Origin: Ceratobasidium sp. AG-K
Taxonomy: Eukaryota > Basidiomycota > Agaricomycetes > Cantharellales > Ceratobasidiaceae
Assembly: GCA_037039685.1 (NCBI GenBank)
Contig: JAWNGF010000008.1
Coordinates: 930,001-994,000 of the forward strand
Direction of reading: 5' to 3'
Length of the DNA stretch: 64,000 nt
Every line of letters starts with the position of its first letter. Positions within the stretch are counted from its first letter, which is position 1. Positions 10,965 to 21,238 of the stretch are shown here, one piece after another. The position numbers were made by a program, and so were the translations under genes. The notes under the pieces were generated by a model, which searched no databases, had not been told where the DNA came from, and saw only the letters and a list, made by a program, of their open reading frames with translations.

Positions 10965-13192
10965 GTCATCCACTGAGTCAATTGCAGACTTAGGGCGTAC
11001 TATATCTCTTGACTCGTTTTATACCGTTGGTGCGGGATCGAACACTTCTCAGCTAGCAGGTATTGAAGACCTACTCCGGACGATACCGGGACCAGATCGA
11101 GAAGATGCGGCCAAGACATTCGCCGAGCGAGCATGGCAAGAGGACCCAAGCTTTGTGGAACGAGAGAAACTCGCTGAATGGTTTGGGTCTCCGTAAGTGA
11201 GGTCGCGGTATAATGTACGCCACGCACACTCACTTGTTGTCTGCACAGGTCTAGTATTAGACAGCAAGCACTGGGACACTACGTGGCCTACTTTGACTTC
11301 AGTAACTCGGATGTCGACGAATCTATTCGGTACACAGCCAACCTATGCAACCGGAATTACAGTTGATATTCTGTGTAGTGCATTATGCAAGAAGCTCTAT
11401 GTAAGGGGCGCAACTAAGCAGATCGATCGAATATTGGAGGCGTTTAGTGAACACTACATATCCCAAAATTCTAGTTCTGTGTGGAGACTGACAGGTAAGT
11501 GTGAAATAACCTCCTTATCAGGACGGTGGAAGATATGATGTATGCGTAGATGTGGTACATGTAGTTTCATTTGCTATCATCCTACTGAACACGGACCTAC
11601 ATGCAACCGAGCTCGACACGCATATCACGAGTTCTCGATTCGTCGATAATACGGTGGAGGCGATCCGAACTCAAATAAATCAGGTGGACGCAGTACCCAA
11701 TGCCCCGACCTCTACTGACAATACAACAACTTCCGAATCACCTGTGGATACCGATACCAACAGGCGCCCGGTACGACCGTTCACTTATAGGAGTCCATTC
11801 GACAAGGCAAATTCTTTGTCGACAACAGAACGGGGTCCCTCGGGCACCCGAGTTCGGTCCAACAGCGTTACCAGTGGACCTATGCCTCTGGGTAGGGACA
11901 GCTGGGTTTTGGCGTCAGCCTCGTCCGATGGAATAGAAAGCTTATCAGAGACGCTTGAGTTGGATGAACGTTGGATCACTGAACTTTCGCGGGAATTGGC
12001 GGTATGTTTTACTACTAAGCAATACGCTGAGGCGGTCTGATGCACCTTTAGTCTATATACAAGCGCATACGAGACAGGCCCATCCTCCAGGCGAGGTACA
12101 GTCAGGCCGCAACACCCTCTCTCTCTGCACTCCGCACAACATTGGTATCTACGCTCGGTCGTGTAAGTTAAAAATCAGATCCAAAGACGTACGCCAACTC
12201 GCTAGACAGCGGGTTTCTCTCTCAATGTCTTCAGTCCCCCAACTCTTTGGACTTTCATTTAAATCATCATCTCTGCACTCAATGGACACCGTTGTCCATC
12301 CCGTCAACTCTCCGTGGGCCAAGACTGGGCCATTACTATGGAAGTCGGTAAAGCCAGCTCCGCAACGAATGGCCAAGTCCAGTCGCTGGCTAAGCGTCAC
12401 GGCTACTGTAAGAAATGGCACTTTCGAAATGCTAAGCGCTGAATCAACCCCATCTGGAAGTAACGTGAGCTCGGTGTCTAACGTTGTATACGAGCCGGTA
12501 CCTAACATTCCGTAGCCTGGAGCTGGCCGCCGGCTTGGTGCTCTGTCGCTCCTTCACGCGTTGACACATGAGGTGCCTGCTCCCAAAGGCGCCAAATTTC
12601 GGAGCTTTGGACTCACTCTCGCCTCTGGCGAAACACATATGTTCGAAATCCAGGGAGTATCCAGCTCTATTTTGTCCAAAAACAAGTCCAAATCGGGACC
12701 AGACCCCGACGCTGAGGTCTTGGCTTGGGTCCGAGCGTGCAATTATCATGCAGCACGTTACAGTCGTGCGCCACTGCCTGACGCTGTGACTAACGTCGAG
12801 TACGGCTGGAATGGTGCTGGTGTTATAGAGGACGACCAAAGCGCTACAAGTGACGGGCTACGCAATGCGCTTATTGACGACTGGGTTGCCCCAACGCTAC
12901 CACACGTTGAGGCCCAGACAGACCTCGAAGCACAACTGGACGCGTGGAACAGACAAGTTGAGATGTATAACACAGATTTCGCTGAGCATGGCGAGCTGAG
13001 AGGGCGGATGATGGGTCTAGTGAGTGTTTAGGACTCAGGGGGCTCTGCTCACTAACACGCCATCCCAAGTATCGCCCTGGTAGTGCCCAAGCTCAAAAAG
13101 CTCTTAGTAATTGGGAGAAGAAGGCGCAGTACCTCCTCACGGAGATTGTCAAGTATGAAACCTATGCTGAAATATTGAAGAACGCCGAGTAG
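10965..13192 (+). CDS. Sec7-PH Arf-GEF-like protein, copy 1
   Basis: Resembles fungal Sec7-PH proteins (Syt1-like). The frame starts without an ATG and reads GIEDLLRTIPGP, AERAWQEDPSFVEREKLAEW and FDFSNSDVDESIR, then across intron 11330-11378 LCKKLYVRGATKQIDR and LLNTDLH. Sec7 motif 1 normally has the glutamic finger (PGEAQKIDR); here that position is Ala (11410-11412). A Ser-rich linker and WITELSREL precede the PH domain: KTGPLLWKSV, RSFGLTLASGETHMFEIQ, AWVRACNYHAARYSRAPL, then YGWNG. A coiled C-terminus (LSNWEKKAQYLLTEIVKY) ends at 13192. Introns 11193-11248 and others are short GT-AG. It is probably the C-terminal half of the upstream kinase gene; exchange activity is doubtful. Confidence 0.82.
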
Positions 13193-14225
13193 GCTCTTAT
13201 ATCATCGCTGTGACCACTCGCATTTGTAAAATCTTTATACTGTAGAATCAATACAAGTTATCAATACCTCATTAGCCTAAGCAATATAATCCGATACTGA
13301 AATAAACAATATCAAAGACGGGTTGTATGTGAGAAATTTGGGCCAGGGCCCTCAAAGTAGACTGGCGTTGACGCTGCCCCGCGAAAAATGATATGCCTTT
13401 TTGGTCAACACAAATACTCGAAATCCAGGTGGCTGTACCACCTAAAAATCAGGAGGCTGCACAAATGGCACCCCTATTGCCTACCCGCGCTCTTCAGTAA
13501 TCAAGCTTCCCACAGGCTCGATAGGTGTCGGAAAATTAACGGAGGAAAAGGCAATAACTTACTACTGAAATAATCAAATAGGAAACTTAGGTTGTACAGA
13601 AACCCAGTTATATGTGTGCTATCGGCATTGGAGATCGAGGAATCTGAACCTGGATACCTTCAGTGAAACCAGTGGCGTTCTCATATTCTGTTCCTGTCTA
13701 GATATTTTTATATTTTTATATGCAACTAGATTAGATGATCTGACTCCCAAGACCATACAAATCTATTTATTATAATACAAAATTTGCCATGTGTTCTTCA
13801 ACTTTGGCCTGTGACAATGGTTCTCACTTCTCCATTGCCCGCTTTAACGTCCGGATCTGTCGACCGCCTAGGGACAATCAACCTAGTACCGTCCCACTCT
13901 ATGGGCCCCTCCAACCATCTGCATAAGCTAATCCACGAGGTTCGGTTCACTGAGTTCTTCCTTGAAAGTCACTTAACACATTTTTCTTTCCCGGAATCTC
14001 CTCGACCCCCCATGCGGGCGCTTCGTAGTTTGAAATTACCTCCCATGAACGGTGCCCGTCTAGCGCTCATGGGATGCCCTTGCTGGAGTAAGCTAACTGC
14101 GTGCCAAACTTGCGGTTTCACGATAGTCGAGCTACAACACCCCTAGCATCCATATAGGTAGTCGTTGTAGGGTTTCGACTCTTTGCCAAGCATCTCAACC
14201 ACCCGGACTATTATAGAGGTACATA
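13193..14225. other. Spacer between the two Sec7-PH copies
   Basis: A 1 kb spacer. Part of it (about 13630-13700) matches, imperfectly, the 3' flank of copy 2 (about 16490-16560), showing that the duplication covered the downstream flank and that some 390 bp were gained or lost. An open frame at 13784-14146 on the + strand has no recognisable domain; it may be leftover N-terminal coding sequence of copy 2. Confidence 0.4.
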
Positions 14226-16438
14226 ATGACCGCCCCAGGACAAGAAGATACCGCCAAGGCGCTCGCCGAACGGGCGTGGCAAGAGGACCCGGACTTTGTA
14301 GAGCGAGAGAAACTGGTTGAATGGCTTGGTGCTCCGTGAGTTGAGATGGCATCGCTACTTATCCACTTAGAAAATGCAGCTAAATACCGGTCCCTGGCCA
14401 GGTTCCGTGTCCGGCAACGATCATTACGATACTACATGGCTCACTTTGATTTCAGCGGCTTGGAAATAGACGAATCTATCCGGTATGATGTTGCGCCTGC
14501 GCTATCGAACTGGCGATTAAAAATGGATTGCAGGATGCTATGTAGTAAGCTCTACGTCAATGAAAGGGCCGCACAAATCGATCGGGTATTGGAGGCCTTT
14601 AGTGAGCACTATGTGTCTCAAAATACCGGCTCCATCTGGAGGTTGGCGGGTAAGCTCGAAATCTCTACTATGTATGCCGGAACTAACAAATCTGACTGAG
14701 TAGATATCGTACACGTTGTCTCGTTTTCAATTATTCTAGTGAACGCTAACTTACAAGGGGCTGAACCAAGCATGTTTACAAGTCCTCGGTTTGTCGACAA
14801 CACGATCGAGGCAATCCGAGCCCAAATGAAGCAACTGCAGGAGAATGCAATATCAAGTAAAGTAGTTGCCAACGAGGTTCCAGTGACTCCCAAGGCAACC
14901 GCAGAAATCGACGCAACCCCCCAGACACTGCAGTCTCCTCCCAAGACGCCAGCTGCAGATACAGCTGCGACGCCAACCGCTGAACAGCGCTCCCTTACTC
15001 AACAGGATCTGCCCGATAGCACTGTCAGCAGCAGTACGCTTTGTAATCGGGACGATTGGCTTGTAGCATCGACTCCGCTGGATGCCGCAGAATGTCCTTC
15101 CGAGGCGACCGAGTGTTGGATAACTGAGATTTCGCGCGAGCTAACGGTGTGTCGTTTAATAAGTAATCGGTAGGATAGGGCTAACAAGCGCCTAGGCCAT
15201 ATATAGCCGTATTCGGGAACGCCCTATCCTTCAGACAGGACATGACGGAGTCATCACATCCTCACAGTCCATAAATAGCCCTAGTTTGCTCGGACAGAGT
15301 AGCATTAAAATGAACAACTCTTTAAGGGGAGAAAGCCCCTGTTCAATGTTATCATGTCCCGCGCCGGGTCTTGGTCCTGCAGTTGGCCATGTGAGTAGCC
15401 TGTCTATGACAAAACTACATGCTAACAGCTCCGGATATATATCACTGTGATAGCGCAACTGTTCGTCACTGTCGTCGTTGCCTCATTTTCTTAGGACAAC
15501 GCCCAATACATCCTCTCGCCAATTAAGCAACACCCAAAACTCGCCTCAGGGGAAAACTGGGCCACTGTTGTGGAAGTCAATGAACCCGACCCGGGGGAGG
15601 GCATTGAAGCCCAAACGATGGCTGAGCGTTGTAGCTACTGTGCAAGGTGGTGTTTTCAATACATCCGGAGCAACGCTACCTGGAAGCACCGTAAGTATAT
15701 TTATTCATGCTTCAGCATCCATCTGTGAACTCCCCTTAGCCTATTCGAGCCCGCCGTCAGTTGGGAGCCCTGTCACTCCTTCACACGTTAGCAATGGAGG
15801 TTCCGGCACCCAAAGGAGCCAAGGTCCGGAGCTTTGGACTTATACTTGCATCTGGGGAAACACGGATCTTTGAGACTCAAGATGTTTCAACCTCGGCCTT
15901 CTTCAAAAATAGGTCTAAGCCCATCTCAGATCCCGACGCCGAAGTTCAAGCCTGGGTGCATGTGTGCAACTACCACGCCGCACTGTACAGCCGTGCGCCG
16001 TTGGCGGAGGCCGTGACTAATCTCAATTATGGATGGAATGGGGTTGGTGCTGCGGACGGTGATCAAAGTAACACCGGCGACCGACCACGCAACCCGATCC
16101 TTAGCGATTGGGTGGCGCCGATACCACCATCCGCCGAGGCTCAGATGGACGACCAAGCCCAACTCGATGTGTGGACTAGACAAGTCGAAATATGCAATGC
16201 CGAACTTACCCAACATGCCGAGCTGAGAGACCGGATGATGCATCTAGTGAGTACTTGCGACTAAGAGTATTGATATCTCCGGCTAACGCATGGCCTCAAG
16301 TATCGACCTGGTAGCTCACAGGCCCAGAAAGCTCTAAGTAACTGGGAGAAGAAGGCGCAACATCTTCTTCAAGAGATAGTCAAGTACAAAACCTATGCTG
16401 AGGTACTCAAGAGTGCAGAGCTGGCTCGTCAATCTTGA
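14226..16438 (+). CDS. Sec7-PH Arf-GEF-like protein, copy 2
   Basis: Paralogue of the preceding gene. It has its own ATG (MTAPGQEDTAKALAERAW). Exon order matches copy 1: FDFSGLEIDESIR, LCSKLYVNERAAQIDR, DIVHVVSFSIILVNANLQ, a Ser/Thr-rich linker, CWITEISREL, the PH domain (KTGPLLWKSM, RSFGLILASGETRIFE, VCNYHAALYSRAPL, YGWNG) and the C-terminal LSNWEKKAQHLLQEIVKY. Sec7 motif 1 has Arg at the glutamic-finger position (14565-14567), and motif 2 reads VNANLQ where copy 1 keeps LNTDLH, so catalysis is even less likely. All exons are open, so it may be expressed as a truncated protein; a longer N-terminus may have been lost. Confidence 0.8.
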
Positions 16439-16633
16439 GATATCCGGTGGAGTACTGAGGCCTGGATATATGCGAATTGGTTATTTATACCGAGATTCAG
16501 GGAATTTGAACCAATATGCTTCCAATGAAAATGATATACCTATTATACTCTGTTCATGTACATACCACAACTATGCATCGCAACTATAATTATACAACCC
16601 GGCCCCAACGATAAAAGAGATCAGTGTTCACAC

Positions 16634-18231
16634 TCAATAAGCCACGCGCTCCTCTGCCTGCAGCGAGAGCTCCAACTCCTCCATCGTCCGCATCAACGCC
16701 CGGGTCTCCCACCCACCACCCAAGAATCCGGCGTACAAAAGTGTCGTGCCACCCCAAGTGATCGCCGCCCCGAGGAAGATCAGCAGTGGGTTAATCCCGC
16801 GTTCTCGGTTCCATGCCGAGCCGACGATCAGGGCAACGAGCAAGACGACGAGTCCAGCAAAGGACACGAGTTGTTTGTGCGACTCGCGTCGTGCGGCCGT
16901 GTACGCTGCGCCCATGGTCGATATCGCGTACTGGAGCACTTCAGCGCGTGTGGAAGGACTGTAGCTCGTCCCGCGAGGAGGAGAAATCGGCCGATGGCCA
17001 TTGTGGTTTGGGGCTTTGTGCACTGGTACGCACTCGAAGGTTGCACTAAGACCGAAATGGTCCGAGAATGACAGGTCGGTGCCAGGAACGTGGTGCGTAA
17101 ATGTGACGGCTGATTCGCGGCACCGGAGTTCGTGCGTATGAGTTGCCGAATCGGTACTCGGTGGTCGGAAGAGAACATAGTCCAACCGTTTACCAAGCCA
17201 TTTTCGAGCGTGTTCGTCAAATACCTAACAACGATCGTTATGAGAAATTTGGCTGAGCCCCTACGGTAGCAACTCACTTTGCCTTTGGAGTATGAATTTA
17301 ATGGCGAGTCGGCCGTTACACCTCGGTCTGTAACTGCGTGGTGGGGCGAGTGAACGCCATCGGCTTGGGGTAGCACAAAGCTCCCATGGGTCGAGCCCCA
17401 AGCATCCCTCAGCCCGGTCATCGTGTAAATGAATTGCATGGCGGGTGACTTGGAGACCGTGTTGAAGTCTCCGACCGCCAGCACGTGTCGTCCAAGCGAC
17501 GCCGAGATGTTAACTCGTCTGGAAAACTCGTACGCCCCTACGAGGCGGTGGGCCATTTGTGGCTTGGTTGGGGACTCTCCACCTTTGGCATAGAGCTAGG
17601 GGACAAAGGTAAGTTTTTGCGGAGTTTCTAGTAATTCAACCGACTCACGTGGGTGTTGAAGATCTCGACCTCGCCAAGCAGGGGGTGATCGATAATGGCA
17701 CTAACTACGGCCTTGCCAACGAACCAGTCCCCTCCGCCCACATCTAGAGGCGATCCACATAGCGAGTAGGGGTGAAGAGAGGTTGAACGAATAGGATATC
17801 GGGAGAAGATGACGAGACCAGCGCCTAGAGCTCCACTAAACGTAATCGACTTAGTCGAGTCGCGGCATTCCTATGCTCGAGCTCACCTGAGAAAGTACTT
17901 GGAGTGAGGTAACTTGTGGTTGACCTTGGATTTTACGAGATCGTAGTCGGAGCGTACCCAGAGCTCTTGTAGTCCAACAATATCATAGTTTGAAGCCGCA
18001 ATCTCTTCGGCAATGGCTCGAATCCGCACGAGGCGGTCCTTGGACACAAACTTGAGACCCCTGCCAACACACGACTAAACAACGGTTAGCCCACGCGACC
18101 AAACGACTTACCAGCAATTAAGCGTGAGGACTCGAATCTCGGTATCCCCAGAGGTTGCCGACTCGTCCGGGTCCGACTGAGGATGGTTCGTCGCAGTGGG
18201 AGAGTGCGTTAGCTCCATATGGCCAGACATG
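16634..18231 (-). CDS. ISC1: Inositol phosphosphingolipid phospholipase C / neutral sphingomyelinase
   Basis: Cleaves the head group of inositol phosphosphingolipids (or sphingomyelin) to release ceramide, at ER or mitochondrial membranes in yeast. The endonuclease/exonuclease/phosphatase fold is visible: RVLTLNCW, IVGLQELWV (metal-binding Glu), LYAKGGESP, a HVLAVGDFNTVSKSP motif, KRLDYVLFRP, and a SFSDHFGLSA ending with the catalytic Asp-His. After it come two hydrophobic helices (LVSFAGLVVLLVALIVGSAW and the LLIFLGAAITWGGTTLLYAG region), as in Isc1/Css1, then a short acidic tail. Five or so exons. The start MSGHMELTH at 18231 is the only suitable Met. Identity firm; substrate follows the fungal family. 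Confidence 0.9.
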
Positions 18232-18362
18232 CGGTAATAAGCAGCAGGTGAGAATCGAAAGTGGAGTGGGTATCGAGCGGCGAGGCAAGGAGAGGGGTCA
18301 ACTTTAAAGGGCGATCCGGCTGTGGGGATTGGTCACGTGCAGCTGACGTCACCTTAAGCGAC
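18232..18362. promoter_or_regulatory. Divergent promoter with CACGTG and CRE palindromes
   Basis: The 131 bp between the ISC1-like and RCC1-like start codons must hold both promoters. It contains CACGTG at 18334-18339 and a full CRE palindrome TGACGTCA at 18344-18351, five bases apart, with an inverted CCAAT (ATTGG) just before. bHLH and bZIP/CREB-type binding is expected from the motifs; the actual factors are unknown. Confidence 0.55.
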
Positions 18363-19613
18363 ATGCCACTACGGCTCTATGCGGCGGGATCGAACGCCCG
18401 TGGACAGCTCGCATCTGGTGATTGTGAAGACCAGTACATCTTCTCCTTATCACGTTTTACCCTTTTCGACTGTGCTTCCTCGTTATTGCCTGCTGGCACT
18501 CGCGTCCTGAGCCTCGCGTGCGGGTCGAACCATACCCTCGTGCTCCTCGAAACCCACGACCACCAGCGCGAGCTTTGGGGCTGCGGAGACTCGACACGCG
18601 GACAGCTCCCAGGAATTGACGGATCAACCCAATTCCAGCGCTTGTCGTGTGACATTCCCAATGGCTATTCTCTTACCGGCGTTGCAGCATGCTGGGAGAC
18701 TAGTTTTGTTACTGCAACCCCATTCGATATAGGCAAGTCGGACATCGTGCTCAGTTTCGGCGCGAATGATTTTGGAGATCGGGGGGTGGATCCGAATGGA
18801 ACGATTATCGACTTTCAATCTGCGATATCTCTGTCTCCCGCAGTTGTTCGTGTCCGAGAGCTTGCGACGGGACCGCACCATGTTGTTGCCACACTGGATG
18901 TGCACTCTATGCACGATGCCGAGTCGATTTCGGTGCTAGTCGGGTGGGGGGCGTGCAGGCATGGACAGCTGGGAGCCAATATACCCAAGGCTCCTGTGGC
19001 TAAATCGTCCAGACCGAGAGGTCCCCAGGTCGCGCAAATGGTTGACAAGCCGATTCATATTGCGACCTACCGAGATCAAGACTCCCGACCCCGCCGGCTC
19101 GCCGCGGGCTCCCAACATACGCTTGTCCTCCACAGTTCGGGACGGATAACGAGCTTGGGGTCGTCACGGCGAGGTCAACTGGGCCTACCGAACGACGTCA
19201 TAGCGCGAGACGTTGGGTGCAACTGGACGTCTTCGGTTGTCGTATCCGATTTGGGAAGGATATACGCCTGTGGAAACTCGAACCACGGTCAACTAGGACG
19301 AGGATCGAGTGGGGGCGTAGAGTTCGGGCCTGTGTCTTTCGCTGCCTCAGTCAATGAGCTGCAGATTCAGCAACTGGCTTGCGGAAGTGAACATAGTTTA
19401 GTTGTCGTGGGCGGAGAGGTGTGGGCCTGGGGGTGGAACGAGCATGGGAATCTGGGAGTAGGGCATACGGAGGACGTTCGCGAGCCTATCCGGGTCTGGC
19501 CTTTTAGTGGAACGCCTAGTGAGGGAGAGAGGGTCGTGCAGATCTGGGCCGGGTGCGGAACGAGTTGGATCTTAGTTGAATCTGATAATGCCCAAAACGA
19601 TAGTAGCCCATAA
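18363..19613 (+). CDS. RCC1-repeat (alpha-tubulin suppressor-like) protein
   Basis: Single-exon gene of 416 residues built of RCC1-type beta-propeller blades. Repeats can be followed as LYAAGSNARGQLASGD, LACGSNHTLVLL, LWGCGDSTRGQL, SFGANDFGDRG, VGWGACRHGQLG, AAGSQHTLVL, TSLGSSRRGQLGL, IYACGNSNHGQLGRG, ACGSEHSLVVV and AWGWNEHGNLGVGH. The size and lack of a separate catalytic region fit the yeast Ats1 class better than the Ran exchange factor RCC1. I chose the ATG at 18363 since MPLRLYAAGSN begins the first blade; the frame is open back to 18261, but that would use the shared promoter. Confidence 0.85.
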   Translation: MPLRLYAAGSNARGQLASGDCEDQYIFSLSRFTLFDCASSLLPAGTRVLSLACGSNHTLVLLETHDHQRELWGCGDSTRGQLPGIDGSTQFQRLSCDIPNGYSLTGVAACWETSFVTATPFDIGKSDIVLSFGANDFGDRGVDPNGTIIDFQSAISLSPAVVRVRELATGPHHVVATLDVHSMHDAESISVLVGWGACRHGQLGANIPKAPVAKSSRPRGPQVAQMVDKPIHIATYRDQDSRPRRLAAGSQHTLVLHSSGRITSLGSSRRGQLGLPNDVIARDVGCNWTSSVVVSDLGRIYACGNSNHGQLGRGSSGGVEFGPVSFAASVNELQIQQLACGSEHSLVVVGGEVWAWGWNEHGNLGVGHTEDVREPIRVWPFSGTPSEGERVVQIWAGCGTSWILVESDNAQNDSSP

Positions 19614-19938
19614 ATGAATGCATATAGCCTCATATTCTAGGGTGTGAATGGCAAAAATCGATAATACAAATTGACAAACCAACCGCTCATCTATCTCCGA
19701 TGAGCCATATATAGAACTGGGGGGCCCAAATTCGCACCTGGAAGGTGCTACCGCGCCAATGAGCGACGCCACTGCGACGCCGCTATTAATCGATAGAACT
19801 TTGACCTAGAGGGCGGCGTATGACATTGGGGTGAACTGGAGGGACCGCGAATCTACATTTGAGGAGGATGACCGTGACCCGGATACAAGTACCGCTGCGT
19901 ATACTCTATCAATACTCTGTCGCTGTCTGATTACTCGG
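19614..19938. other. Intergenic, nothing recognised
   Basis: About 325 bp of terminator and promoter sequence. An upstream in-frame ATG at 19831 exists but lies before a classical signal peptide and is less likely as a start. Confidence 0.35.
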
Positions 19939-20982
19939 ATGAAGTGGTTATTTGTCGTCACCACCCTAGCGTTGTGGTTTTTCGGAATTCAGGCTAATGC
20001 ACCGCCGAACCCAGAAGAAACAGTTACGCCCATATAGTTACCTTGGAAAGATGAGGACAAGGTGTGTCAGTCGGGTGTACCAACGCATGGCTTAAACACA
20101 TATCCAGCAGCGAGCGTGGCTAGTGGCGAATGAGGTTCTAAGCCCGAGTATTGAGCTAGATGAAGACGAGGAGGGTTCAGAGGGCTTGGACAAACTCTTG
20201 GGAAATAGCTTCTTTAAGAAGAAGAATAGTCAACTTCAAGTGTGGCTTGTCAGTAAATTTATACTCTAGCCAACATGTAATCAATCGCTCAGCGTTCAAC
20301 CAGATATTCCGCCAATTTGTTCCTCGCGATGAAGCGTATGCACTCTCCCGCTCCGAGCCCTCTCAAACGGGTGGGTTCCCATTACCTCGGCGCCGAAATG
20401 GGCAGTTGCCACGGCTGGACATCCACCGGAGCGCACAAATGGCTAAGCCAAAAAGGGCATGCCGACGATGCAAAGGACGTGCCCGATGACAAGATATTCG
20501 AGATCGTGATGAAGTACTTCAATGAGGGCAGTGACGCAATACCCGAATTCATGCTCTGGCCCGACGCCAGATTCCGAGCGTTTCTCCGAGCAAGGGGCGG
20601 AAGGGAGCCGAAGAGAGCCAAAAGACAGAGACCTGATTTAGTAGTGAGTCTTGCGGTCCTATGAAGGAATGGAGGGCTGATGGGCTGCACTGCAGCATAT
20701 GGTGCGTGTGCGGTCAAAACAGGAACTAGTGAGTCGAGGGGAATTGGCGAGGCAGTTGCAGGGTGTGTTGCAAAGTGGGGTTGATTGGTCAGAAGAACAG
20801 TTGTTGGCTTCGCTCGCTGTCTTGGGTGGAACGATGCATCGTGGGGTGAGTCCAGATCGACCGAGCAAACGTCATGTTTGACGAAATATGTGTAGGCTGG
20901 CAAGACGATGTGGGAGGCGTCGAGGTTTGCGCAAACTACAGACACAAGAGATAAACTTGCCAAGGCAGAAGGGGCATGTTGA
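19939..20982 (+). CDS. Ish1/Msc1-like stress-response nuclear-envelope protein
   Basis: The ATG at 19939 gives a signal peptide (MKWLFVVTTLALWFFGIQA). Downstream exons carry W-x3-L-x2-WL-type units resembling Ish1 repeats: WTSTGAHKWLSQKG, MLWPDARFRAFLRARG and VDWSEEQLLASLAVLGG, with charged spacers between. An acidic segment LDEDEEGSEGLDKLLG lies early. Splicing is clear at about 20643-20696 and 20850-20895 (joining MHRG to AGKTMW), but the joins near 20030-20110 and 20250-20330 are not resolved. Ish1/Msc1 proteins in yeasts act at the nuclear envelope or ER under stress; the assignment rests on repeat pattern only. Confidence 0.5.
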
Positions 20983-21238
20983 AGGCCGAGAGAAATGAAC
21001 TGTAAAAATAGGAATAAACTGATTGGTCAGATCGGGCCGCCGATAGACTTTGTCCAAGGTCACTTGATGCAGAAAGAAGCATTACCACTATCACGTGAAT
21101 AGCGCACATTACACTCTATTTACACTCCATTACAACTTTTTCTAATCCCCCCAATGATTCTCCCAACCCAGCATTCTCAGAGCACACAAGCACCCATATA
21201 AGTACGAACTGCCCCCGCACCCCGCACGATACCCCGCC

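Noticed and set aside
13784..14146. 120-residue open frame upstream of Sec7-PH copy 2
   Set aside because: No domain; possibly old N-terminal coding sequence, but not supportable as a gene.
18261..18362. Upstream ATG extension of the RCC1-like protein
   Set aside because: Would place coding sequence over the CACGTG/CRE promoter; the first propeller blade starts at MPLRLYAAGSN.
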